A stretch of 64,000 bases of DNA. It comes from Candidatus Poribacteria bacterium (GTDB lineage Bacteria; Poribacteria; WGA-4E; WGA-3G). The stretch lies in contig JAPPNJ010000090.1 of the NCBI GenBank assembly GCA_028818705.1, positions 18,390 through 82,389 of the forward strand, written 5' to 3'. The notes beneath the pieces are model-generated. The model searched no databases and was not told where the DNA came from. It was given only the letters and a program-made list of their open reading frames with translations. Position numbers and translations under genes: made by a program. This document shows positions 8,593 through 16,621 of this stretch, in pieces (the first letter of the stretch is position 1; every line of letters begins with the position of its first letter).

Positions 8593-10419
8593 ATGAATAT
8601 CCGCACACAACTGACTCTCAGATACATAGGTATCCTGCTTCTGGTGATGTTTGCTATGTATCTCTACCTTGGTACAATGCTCAAAGACTCAATGAGTAAG
8701 CGAATTACGCGTGAATTGGAAACTCAAGCAGCATTAACTCGGGAACTCCTCATCGAAAAACTCCCCGCCGAAGATAACTTTACTTACAATGCAATAGATC
8801 CGCTTATCGATAGACTTGGAAAGACCGAGAAGGCTCGATTGACCTTCATTGGCACTGACGGAACTGTCTGGGGCGATACAGAACGAGATGGACAGGCACT
8901 GCGAGCGATGGATAACCACCTCAAACGTCCAGAGGTGCAGGAGGCTCTTAAAAACGGAAGCGGTATTCGGGATCGGTACAGTGATACAACACAGACAGAA
9001 TTCCGTTATTTTGCCCTGCCGATACATCGGACAGTTGGAGCGGAAGAACCGCAAGAGGAGGATCCTTTAATAGGGATTTGCCGTGTCGCTTTTCCGATGG
9101 AAGATGTTAATACAGCAATTGGCAATCTCCGACGGATAGCCCTACTTGCAAGTGTGGCAGGATTGATTCTTGCCATTGTGTTTAGTGTTTTTAGCACGGG
9201 TGCCATCACAAAACCCATTGAGAAATTAACACAGATGACCCAATCGCTTGCGGCTGGCAACGTAAACTCGCGTGTCCCAGTCGACTCCAGAAATGAATTG
9301 GGGCAACTCTCTCAGAATTTTAATCTGATGGCAGATAGAGTGCAAGAACAAATTGACGAGATCTCCGAAGAGCACCGACGTTCCGAAACTATATTAACAA
9401 ACATGGGTGAAGGTGTGTTACTTGTGAACGGTGTATTTGAGGTGACCTATGCCAACCCGACGGCCATCTCTATGTTGGAACTCCCGGATGACTATATTGG
9501 CAAAGCGTTGATCGAAATCAATCGGATTCCTGAATTACAAGCGCTACTGAAAAAGGCAGAACAGACAGAAACTATAGCGTTCGCAGAAATTCAACTCGGT
9601 AATATACAAGAACCGGAGGCAGAGGTCACGATTGTACCTGTTTCCGCCGGTCAAGAGTATGTCATTGTTATCCACGATGTCACTAAGGAACGGCAGTTAG
9701 AGCGGATTCGTGCCGATTTCGTGGCGAATGTCTCTCATGAACTCCGTACGCCACTCACAGCGATCCGCGGTTATGCTGAGACCTTACTGGGTGAAGATTC
9801 TGTTCGAACGAAGACAGGCGAACAATTTCTTGTGAAAATCCTCAATCATTCTGCCCGGCTCTCAAGATTAGTCTCGGATCTGTTGGAACTCTCTCGACTT
9901 GAGTTGGGTGAGGTGGAATTGAAACGCTTACTGTGCCATCTCAATACTTTCTATGAACCGATTTTAGACGTGTTTGAACCGCTATTAGAGGAATCAGGAT
10001 TGATTTTAAAATGGGAGATTCCTGAAGAACTTCCAGAGGTTAATGTAGACCAACAACTTTTCATGCAGATTTTTATAAATCTGATCGACAACGCGATTAA
10101 ATACACGCCAGATGGTGGGACAATCACGGTTTCGGGAGAGATTAACAGTGGCGATGTACTCGAAAATTCCGATACAATTGGCGAAGAAATTGTTGTGCAT
10201 GTAAAAGATACAGGCATTGGTATCCCGATGGAATCCCAGTCTCGTGTGTTTGAGCGATTCTATCGCGTGGATAAGGGTCGCGCCCAAGAGATGGGAGGCA
10301 CCGGCTTAGGGCTGGCGATTGTTAAGCATATTGTCCTCCGTCATAACGGAAGGATATGGCTGGACAGCGTTTTAGGGCAGGGAAGTGTGTTCCACGTTGC
10401 TATACCACTATCAGATTAA
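8593..10419 (+). CDS. PhoR/WalK-like membrane sensor histidine kinase
   Basis: A 608-residue two-component sensor. Domains in order: transmembrane helix ~9-30, extracytoplasmic sensing region ~31-181, second helix ~182-204, HAMP ~205-258, PAS-like ~262-365, dimerisation domain with phospho-accepting His382 in VSHELRTPLTAIRGY, and an ATPase domain with N-box NLIDNAIKYTPDGG, G1 DTGIGIP and G2 GGTGLGLAI. This layout is typical of phosphate or envelope sensors. No response regulator lies next to it, so it is an orphan. Its 3' end overlaps the convergent tenA by four bases. The ATG at 8593 has only a weak ribosome site. Confidence 0.93.
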   Translation: MNIRTQLTLRYIGILLLVMFAMYLYLGTMLKDSMSKRITRELETQAALTRELLIEKLPAEDNFTYNAIDPLIDRLGKTEKARLTFIGTDGTVWGDTERDGQALRAMDNHLKRPEVQEALKNGSGIRDRYSDTTQTEFRYFALPIHRTVGAEEPQEEDPLIGICRVAFPMEDVNTAIGNLRRIALLASVAGLILAIVFSVFSTGAITKPIEKLTQMTQSLAAGNVNSRVPVDSRNELGQLSQNFNLMADRVQEQIDEISEEHRRSETILTNMGEGVLLVNGVFEVTYANPTAISMLELPDDYIGKALIEINRIPELQALLKKAEQTETIAFAEIQLGNIQEPEAEVTIVPVSAGQEYVIVIHDVTKERQLERIRADFVANVSHELRTPLTAIRGYAETLLGEDSVRTKTGEQFLVKILNHSARLSRLVSDLLELSRLELGEVELKRLLCHLNTFYEPILDVFEPLLEESGLILKWEIPEELPEVNVDQQLFMQIFINLIDNAIKYTPDGGTITVSGEINSGDVLENSDTIGEEIVVHVKDTGIGIPMESQSRVFERFYRVDKGRAQEMGGTGLGLAIVKHIVLRHNGRIWLDSVLGQGSVFHVAIPLSD

Positions 10420-11093
10420 ATTTTCCATTCCTCTTGTGTGTAAACCATCTCCCAAAAAAGGTATTCATAACGGCTACTCATCAAGAAGGTGTTTTTAATT
10501 CTCTCTTTTTCGGAGGGACTATACGCCGCGACAAGACCGTTGAGCAGACCCCGCAGCCACTCACCGAACGAGAGGAATTCAGGCGAGGCGTACATATCAA
10601 TCCACTCCTGATAGAGCGGTTCGGGTGAACCGCCTTGTTCGGCAAGTGTCGTGCCGATTTCGGCATAGCCCCATTGACACGGCAGAACACCAGCGACAAG
10701 CTCAGCCAAAGTACCGGATTCAGCTACATTGAGTAGATGTCGGGTATAGGCATGCGTTGTGGGTGCGATCGGTGCGGCTTCCATCTCAGCAGCTGAGATA
10801 CCAAATTTCTCGCAATACCCGCGATGCAGATCCATCTCAGTGTTCAGCGTTCCATCAAGGAGCTGTGCAAATATTGCCATTGTTGCTTCATCGGAGGCTT
10901 TGATAACACCGTGTGCGAACACACGACTATAGTCCAATAAGAAAAGATAATCCTGAATAAGGTAGAACTTGAACTTCTCTGTCGGAAGCGTACCGTCAGC
11001 GATACCACGAACGAATGGGTGTTCAAGATCGGCTTCCCAAATCGGTGCGGCAGCAAGTCTGAGTTCATCGGTAAATTTTGTATTTTGTGCCAT
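10416..11093 (-). CDS. tenA: TenA family thiaminase II/aminopyrimidine aminohydrolase
   Basis: A 225-residue all-helical TenA protein that hydrolyses thiamine breakdown products (aminomethyl-HMP to HMP) for thiamine salvage. The catalytic Cys139 sits in LPCQWGYAEIG, Asp48 in QDYLFLLDYSR, and the C-terminal catalytic Glu210 in SRYEYLFWEM, all at family positions. No thi genes are adjacent. It converges on the sensor kinase with a four-base overlap and is divergent from the isomerase gene on its other side. Confidence 0.93.
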   Translation of the reverse strand: MAQNTKFTDELRLAAAPIWEADLEHPFVRGIADGTLPTEKFKFYLIQDYLFLLDYSRVFAHGVIKASDEATMAIFAQLLDGTLNTEMDLHRGYCEKFGISAAEMEAAPIAPTTHAYTRHLLNVAESGTLAELVAGVLPCQWGYAEIGTTLAEQGGSPEPLYQEWIDMYASPEFLSFGEWLRGLLNGLVAAYSPSEKERIKNTFLMSSRYEYLFWEMVYTQEEWKI

Positions 11094-11120
11094 AGGAACT
11101 GTCGAAACTCCTTGGAAATA

Positions 11121-11129
11121 TGCTATAAT
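11121..11129 (+). promoter_or_regulatory. Extended -10 promoter element
   Basis: TGCTATAAT, a consensus -10 with the TGn extension, 42 bases before the isomerase ATG at 11171. No good -35 is visible at 17 bases, consistent with an extended -10 promoter. Confidence 0.5.
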
Positions 11130-11170
11130 TTTTCCTGTGTATCATACCCTAAAGAGAAAAGGATGTCAAA

Positions 11171-12058
11171 ATGTTTGAAAAACTCGGAATTGTAACCAAT
11201 ATCTGGTCTGAAGAGGTAGAAAACGGGGCGCGCTTTGACGCACTGATGGTCGAATTCGGTACGAATGGGTTCCGGGATATGGAAGTTCGTGAAGGCGATT
11301 ATCTCCGCAACTCCGAATTCGGGGAACTCGTTCAACAAGTGGAATCGGCAATGTCTGAATATACCGACGCGGAATTCAGAGTGATCTGTGACGCTGTTTG
11401 GAGTGGACAGGCTTACGAAACGAAGCACTCTGGACTTTTTGAAGAAGTTGCAGCCTTCGCTGAAAAAGCATCTGGACTCACCTTGAGTTACGCTATGTCC
11501 CACCCTTGGCTCTCCGCTCCAAATGATAGGGAAGCAGATACACAACAAATTATCAGCGCGAAGAAATTGGCATACCTACTTTGTCCTGCGCGTCCGCGGC
11601 TCCGCCTCGTTGATCTCGACACCGAAGGCGACATTGATGAATCCGCTGCTACCGCTAACTTGAAACATTATAACGCCCTGTTACCAGATTACCCGATGAT
11701 TTTCGCCGTAGAAAATGCGCGACAGACTGCCACGTTAACTTTGAAGTTAGCAGTTGCGGGTGGTACGAAACTTACATACGACGAGACAAATACGTATCGT
11801 GCTGACGGAACAACGGTAAATTCGCCGGACGAATTCTGGAACACTGTCGAGATGACAGACCTCACGTCGGTGCATTTCAAACAGAAAACGGAGGCGGGTG
11901 TTCTCTCGGAAGTGTGTGATGGATTTGTCGATTTCCGAGCGATTGCGGCACGTCTGAAAACACAGCAGTATACTGGAGATCTGCTGCTTGAAAACACACC
12001 CACTGCCCATTCACTGCAGGATGCGCTGCGGAGCCGTGAATACCTGCTCGACTGTTAG
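11171..12058 (+). CDS. Sugar phosphate isomerase/epimerase-like TIM barrel
   Basis: A 295-residue protein resembling the xylose-isomerase-like TIM-barrel superfamily (AP endonuclease 2 family). Supporting segments are the N-terminal strand KLGIVTNIW, an acidic metal-ligand-like VEFGTNGFRDMEVREGD, a central VENAR, and a C-terminal strand LLLENTP. Members isomerise or epimerise sugars or inositols with a divalent metal, but the substrate here is unknown. GAGAAAAGGA precedes the start. It stands alone, between tenA and a LamG gene on the other strand. Confidence 0.7.
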   Translation: MFEKLGIVTNIWSEEVENGARFDALMVEFGTNGFRDMEVREGDYLRNSEFGELVQQVESAMSEYTDAEFRVICDAVWSGQAYETKHSGLFEEVAAFAEKASGLTLSYAMSHPWLSAPNDREADTQQIISAKKLAYLLCPARPRLRLVDLDTEGDIDESAATANLKHYNALLPDYPMIFAVENARQTATLTLKLAVAGGTKLTYDETNTYRADGTTVNSPDEFWNTVEMTDLTSVHFKQKTEAGVLSEVCDGFVDFRAIAARLKTQQYTGDLLLENTPTAHSLQDALRSREYLLDC

Positions 12059-12163
12059 GACAGTATAGTAAGTACCGGGAAGCAACCCGTTGCGCCATTC
12101 GCTATGAAGGTTCCAAAGCCATCTGTCCTTTACCAGGCGGACTTACAGCAACAGATATCTTGT

Positions 12164-12973
12164 TTACATTGCTTTAAGTTTGCCCCATGTGGTAGCGAGC
12201 TTCGCTTTGGGAGAAACGGATAATACCGCTTCTAACCCTTGGTCTCGGATCATCTCTGTGTCCTCGAAGGTGAGTGCAACGCCGTTGAATAGGGCGACAT
12301 GCGTAATTGAGACCGGAAAGAAAGCACCGGGAAGTTTATTACACTCTAACAGGCACCCCATCAATAGCGCGTATGCCTCTTGTGTTAAGTCGTTGCCCTG
12401 GACGACCTTCACTGCGACCTCTTCACCATCTCTGTAGATGTATGAGTCTGAATCCCGTGTGACGATTGCAGCGACAAATTGCCACTTGTTAACATCCATT
12501 GTTCCTGCTGGACTGATAATACTTCCATTATCTCCGCCATCTGCAGAGGTTTCCAAGCGGATTGCGCCAGGACCGGTGTCACCGATGTCCAGGATCCACC
12601 CACCATTCCAGCACCACGCACCTTTGGAGATGATACCCTGACCGGCACCGGGTGCAGCTGGATTCAGCCACGCTACCAATGTGAAATCATCCTCACCAAC
12701 ATTAACGGTATCACTGTGCGGGATCTCAAGATAGTCGTCTTTCCCATCAAATTTGAGGGCTGGACCGAGATCGCTATCTACCCATTGCGGATCCCCCACG
12801 ATTGTTCCATCGTTGCCGTTACCAGAATGATCTTTTACTGTTTTGCCTTTACCTTCATCAAACAGCCATGCACCCCCAAGGGTATCCAAGTCTATTTTGG
12901 CATGACCTATCGCTACTGAGATAAGCAGCAGCCATACAAAGATCGCATACCCTACATTAGCATTAACTTTCAT
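12164..12973 (-). CDS. Exported LamG-domain protein with shared C-terminal tail
   Basis: A 269-residue protein: signal peptide (residues ~1-26, ending VAIGHA), one concanavalin-like LamG domain (GAWLFDEGKGKTVKDHSGNG onward, ~33-240) and a short tail LSVSPKAKLATTWGKLKAM also seen in three other exported proteins of this window. LamG domains usually bind glycans or calcium. I chose the ATG at 12973 because GGAG lies seven bases before it; the TTG six bases upstream is too close to that site. It follows the membrane protein gene by two bases, so they are probably co-transcribed. Confidence 0.85.
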   Translation of the reverse strand: MKVNANVGYAIFVWLLLISVAIGHAKIDLDTLGGAWLFDEGKGKTVKDHSGNGNDGTIVGDPQWVDSDLGPALKFDGKDDYLEIPHSDTVNVGEDDFTLVAWLNPAAPGAGQGIISKGAWCWNGGWILDIGDTGPGAIRLETSADGGDNGSIISPAGTMDVNKWQFVAAIVTRDSDSYIYRDGEEVAVKVVQGNDLTQEAYALLMGCLLECNKLPGAFFPVSITHVALFNGVALTFEDTEMIRDQGLEAVLSVSPKAKLATTWGKLKAM

Positions 12974-12975
12974 TG

Positions 12976-15078
12976 TCAATCTCCTTTTGACAGTTGTTTA
13001 ACTGTAAAACCGTTCCACGTCCAACGTTTTTTCCGTGTATAGATCACCTGTGTCAGACGTTCGTCGGTGATTGTGACAGTATATTGCTTTTCCTCGGATT
13101 GATCTGCAGAAGTGAGACGTAGTTTCTGAAATTTCTTTTCGCCGTTTGCAATGAGGTTAATCTCCACGGGTGCGATGACACCGGCGTGGAAATAGCATGT
13201 TATTTCATAAGTGCCATTGGGGAGCGCGATTCTGAAAACGCCATCTTTCGTGTCCCAGAGGTTGTCTTGATACAACAGAAGGTTTGGTTCATTCTCCCCT
13301 AAAATATCGCGGACCTCTGGTGCAGGTTTCGTGTCTTCGGTGTGCCAATATTTGAGTTCAAAACCGCCACCGCCGGTTTTAAACTCATCCTGAATGGATT
13401 TCGACAGCCACCCGTATCGCCCATCTGTATAGCCGGTGTCCTTGTATACAGAAATGTGATTTGGGGCGACGCTTCCATCGGCGGGTTGCAGGTCGAAAGT
13501 GAGTGTTGTGGCACCTTCCCACAATCGCGCGTCCGGTGCCGCCCTCTTTCGTCGATAAAGCCGATTATAGCTCGTTGAATGAATTACTTCATAATCGTGA
13601 ATAAGATCTCCGACGCCATCATATTCTGTGCGCCAGACAAGAACGTAGTCTGCTGGCACTTGCTTGTTCTTGTAACGGAGTGGAAAATGATCTGTGTTAG
13701 GCTCATAGTTCCCAAGATAGGCAACACCGTTTTCTAATGCCAGATAGCCTTCTATATGCTCAAACGGAAGAATGTATTTGAAATCCCAAGTCGCCGCATC
13801 AGGTGTCCCTCCCCATGAACCCGGACGACTTGCGAGGACGGTGTGTGGCTCAATCATCTCTGTTGACGAAAGTGCTTCTTTAGCGGCTTTGTCCATTACG
13901 GCGTAGGTTTGAACGTGATAACCGAGATGCCACAATGCCAAAACAATCAAGATACCGCTAAAGGCATAGTCAACGAATTTATGAAAACTAAAGGTAAAGA
14001 ATGGCAGCAAGGCGAGCAAAATGTAGATATGTATCCGATCACTGATCCACATGCCACCAGAGCGCAAGCTCCAAGGGGATTTGAAATAGAGGAACGTTAG
14101 CATGAGGGTAACCAGCAAAAACACATCCGTCCGATCCACAATTGCGGTAATACCTCCATACCGGCTGTCTTCTGATTCCGGTGAGTTCCGATGTGCATAA
14201 ATCCTGCGAACCCTGTCGATTAAGGTGAATAAAAAGGCGATAGTAAGCAACGCAAGGAGAAGATTGCCTATCAGGACATGGGCATCCCGAAAAGAGACAA
14301 TGGAACCGACGGAGAGGAAGTACTCCATCAAACCTTCAAAACTTCGATGGAAACCGCCCCCCTCTCTTTTCACAAGATAGTAAGTCAGCAGGATTACATA
14401 AGCGGGGAGCATAGAACCTAAAAAGAGCAAGATAGATTTTAACTGTGCAGTTAACCGGACGCGAGGAGATTCTAAGGCTTCGTAAACATAGAGAAAAACG
14501 CCGATGCCTGTTAAGGATACCGTGAGGAGCGCATAGGACTGAAAGTGTGTAAGGTAAACGACAGTAAGCCATACATAAGCCGTGACCAGTGCCTTAGCAC
14601 TGAGTTTATCTTCACATCGCCACCAACTACCCAGTGCGAAGAAAAACAGCGAAACACTCAGGGCAAAGTTATAGAAGCCCATGTGCAGCAAGTAGTTATA
14701 GGCAAAAATGAAACCGACCAAACAGAAGAGTGTCTTGCCTTTCTGAACACTGTTGAGGAGATAAAGGAGGGAGAGCGGTAGGAGTCCTATGCAGAGACTA
14801 AAGAATATTTTTTCGCATACGAGAGGCGGAAAGACGTACATGAGTCCCGCCATCAATACGTGGGAAGTCCAATTCGGAAAAAGCGTTGGGTTGCGTTCGT
14901 GGACTTCCCTCAGGATGTAGTTTTCGTGATTGTGATATACCTTTAAGATGTGTGCATTGTGGGCATGGGCTGGTCCATCTTGGGTGCAGGTATATTTGAA
15001 CAACCAAACCGGCAGAATATGTATGACCAGTAGCACAATCAGGACAATGTGCTGGATGGACAATCGACGCGCTTTCAT
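12976..15078 (-). CDS. Polytopic membrane protein, glycosyltransferase-like
   Basis: A 700-residue protein with about eleven membrane helices in the first ~430 residues and a soluble C-terminal ~270 residues. An early extracytoplasmic loop contains TCTQDGPAH, an acidic position reminiscent of GT-C lipid-linked sugar transferases, but there is no decisive motif. The C-terminal part ends in a beta-rich segment (NGTYEITCYFHAG onward) that looks like a carbohydrate-binding malectin-like fold. I place the start at 15078 (MKARRLSIQH), where GAGG is seven bases upstream; the frame is open to 15123. It is tightly linked to the downstream LamG gene. Confidence 0.7.
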   Translation of the reverse strand: MKARRLSIQHIVLIVLLVIHILPVWLFKYTCTQDGPAHAHNAHILKVYHNHENYILREVHERNPTLFPNWTSHVLMAGLMYVFPPLVCEKIFFSLCIGLLPLSLLYLLNSVQKGKTLFCLVGFIFAYNYLLHMGFYNFALSVSLFFFALGSWWRCEDKLSAKALVTAYVWLTVVYLTHFQSYALLTVSLTGIGVFLYVYEALESPRVRLTAQLKSILLFLGSMLPAYVILLTYYLVKREGGGFHRSFEGLMEYFLSVGSIVSFRDAHVLIGNLLLALLTIAFLFTLIDRVRRIYAHRNSPESEDSRYGGITAIVDRTDVFLLVTLMLTFLYFKSPWSLRSGGMWISDRIHIYILLALLPFFTFSFHKFVDYAFSGILIVLALWHLGYHVQTYAVMDKAAKEALSSTEMIEPHTVLASRPGSWGGTPDAATWDFKYILPFEHIEGYLALENGVAYLGNYEPNTDHFPLRYKNKQVPADYVLVWRTEYDGVGDLIHDYEVIHSTSYNRLYRRKRAAPDARLWEGATTLTFDLQPADGSVAPNHISVYKDTGYTDGRYGWLSKSIQDEFKTGGGGFELKYWHTEDTKPAPEVRDILGENEPNLLLYQDNLWDTKDGVFRIALPNGTYEITCYFHAGVIAPVEINLIANGEKKFQKLRLTSADQSEEKQYTVTITDERLTQVIYTRKKRWTWNGFTVKQLSKGD

Positions 15079-15258
15079 AAGTGCCTCGCATTTAACGATT
15101 ACTTTTCGCGCGAATAGAACCACAATTCTGTTATTTTACAAGAACATTGCTGTGAGGTCAACAGAAATCGTGAGGATACAAGATTAAGTCCCCGTTCCGC
15201 TGCCGGTCGGATTCAAAATCGCACTAACAGCGGAACGTGTTGCTATGTAAGGCACACA

Positions 15259-16104
15259 CTAAAAAGGCGGAACTTGAAATTGTGAGTTTTTCGGTTGTGT
15301 CTCATTGGCAGATGCGGTTTCCGGCTCAGTGGTTTCCTCAGGTACGGGAACCTCACTCTCTTGGGAAGCAGCTGTTAATTGCTTAATCCGTTCACACAAT
15401 TCGTCGAGTAATTGTGGTGAGGTTTCCGCCGCTTTTAGTTCAGCGGAGAGCTGCGTCCATTGCATTTCGCTCATATCGTTTCGGGATTCAACGCTGTATT
15501 TACGTTTGATGTAATCCCAGAGATCTGCCTTACCGATGCCCTTCTTTTCAAGCGGCTCTGCCAGATTGTTGGCGATAGCGAAAGCAGCTTTTTGGGCGTT
15601 AGCGATATTCCCGCCGCTCTGTGGTGCAGACTGTTGAGGTATTGCGTTGCCGCCGGTCGATTTCCGATGGAGATAAAAATTGAGGACCTCTCGGATGACC
15701 GGTACGGGGATTAGCTGTTTTATGGCGTTACGTTGCGCCTTATGAATTGCCTTGGTAAAGGCAAATGGGTCGGGACGATTGCCTGCATTTTTGGCTTGTT
15801 CATAGGCACCGTAACGAGACGAACCGGTAATTGTATCAACCGCCTTGGCAGTCGCAATCCAAGAATTCTCGCGTTCCTCGTATTTGATCTCTTCGATCTG
15901 GATGCCGCCACGGCGATTGGCAGCCTCGTTAATACCTGCTAAAGTTAATCCTTCGACTGTGCGTCCACCCTGTTTAAAAGAATAGACATAATCTTGAATC
16001 GTCTGTCCCGTCATCAACTCAATGATAGCCTGGTCATCCACCTGATCAACGACTTCATATTCAGCGGCAACCGGTACCATTTCGTCCTTTTTTTCTTCAG
16101 CCAT
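15259..16104 (-). CDS. Conserved protein, possible Rad52/DdrA-like annealing protein
   Basis: A 281-residue soluble protein. The central part has a beta-rich segment ending ATAKAVDTITGSSRYG and a helical segment AFTKAIHKAQRNAIKQLIP, an order that recalls the Rad52/DdrA/Erf group of single-strand annealing proteins. This is a weak, pattern-level resemblance. The last ~60 residues are acidic and disordered (rich in E, P, T) and end in FQVPPF, resembling the SSB C-terminal tip. The start is well supported by GGAGG. No phage genes are near. Function is not established. Confidence 0.55.
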   Translation of the reverse strand: MAEEKKDEMVPVAAEYEVVDQVDDQAIIELMTGQTIQDYVYSFKQGGRTVEGLTLAGINEAANRRGGIQIEEIKYEERENSWIATAKAVDTITGSSRYGAYEQAKNAGNRPDPFAFTKAIHKAQRNAIKQLIPVPVIREVLNFYLHRKSTGGNAIPQQSAPQSGGNIANAQKAAFAIANNLAEPLEKKGIGKADLWDYIKRKYSVESRNDMSEMQWTQLSAELKAAETSPQLLDELCERIKQLTAASQESEVPVPEETTEPETASANETQPKNSQFQVPPF

Positions 16105-16450
16105 GATGTCCTCCGATTCTCAAACATTCACGAGATTGGTATCCATATCCCTCAATATAGATTAGAAAAAGCGCTGGTTTATTGATTTATAGTCTGTTTT
16201 AATTTTAAACACACGCGATGTATTACAGGGTTTATTCTATCATTTATCCCTTCATTTGTCAAGCGGGATCATTGATACAACTGGATTTAGTTAGCCTTTG
16301 ATATTCGGTTTATGTAGTGATACGTTTTTTCAAAAAAGTTGTTCCTACGATATATACGATAACATTTACTACCATATATATGATAACATATTTAACAAAA
16401 AAAATCAAATGTATTTTTAGTAGACTTTAGAATTATTTGGACATTATAGA

Positions 16451-16480
16451 GAGTCGGGGTTACAAACCTCTCCTACAGGT
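16451..16480. repeat. Short dispersed repeat copy
   Basis: GAGTCGGGGTTACAAACCTC followed by TCCTACAGGT, with GGTT/AACC palindromic core, matching the 27511 and 44230 copies. Confidence 0.6.
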
Positions 16481-16558
16481 GTTGGCGTGTGTCCCCTGTT
16501 ATGAGGAGATAATGTTTATTGATCTCTACAATTCACCACAAATAGTTGGACGGAAAAC

Positions 16559-16587
16559 TTGATTTCTGTTCCGAGGTTTGCTATAAT
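16559..16587 (+). promoter_or_regulatory. Sigma-70-type promoter of sugar ABC ATPase gene
   Basis: TTGATT, 17-base spacer, TATAAT preceded by a TGn extension (TGCTATAAT). It lies 35 bases before the GTG start. Confidence 0.6.
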
Positions 16588-16621
16588 AACCGAAAATTGA
16601 GTATCAGAGGACTGATGGCCA

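Larger units (their letters stand above)
16105..16621. other. Intergenic region, 517 bases
   Basis: Very AT-rich spacer between divergent genes. It contains two direct copies of ATATAyGATAACAT (about 16353-16366 and 16375-16388), a short dispersed repeat at 16451-16480, and a strong-looking promoter at 16559-16587 for the ABC ATPase. No RNA gene was recognised. Confidence 0.6.

Noticed and set aside
15079..15123. Longer N-terminus for the membrane protein
   Set aside because: GAGG spacing and the hydrophobic start fit 15078 better.
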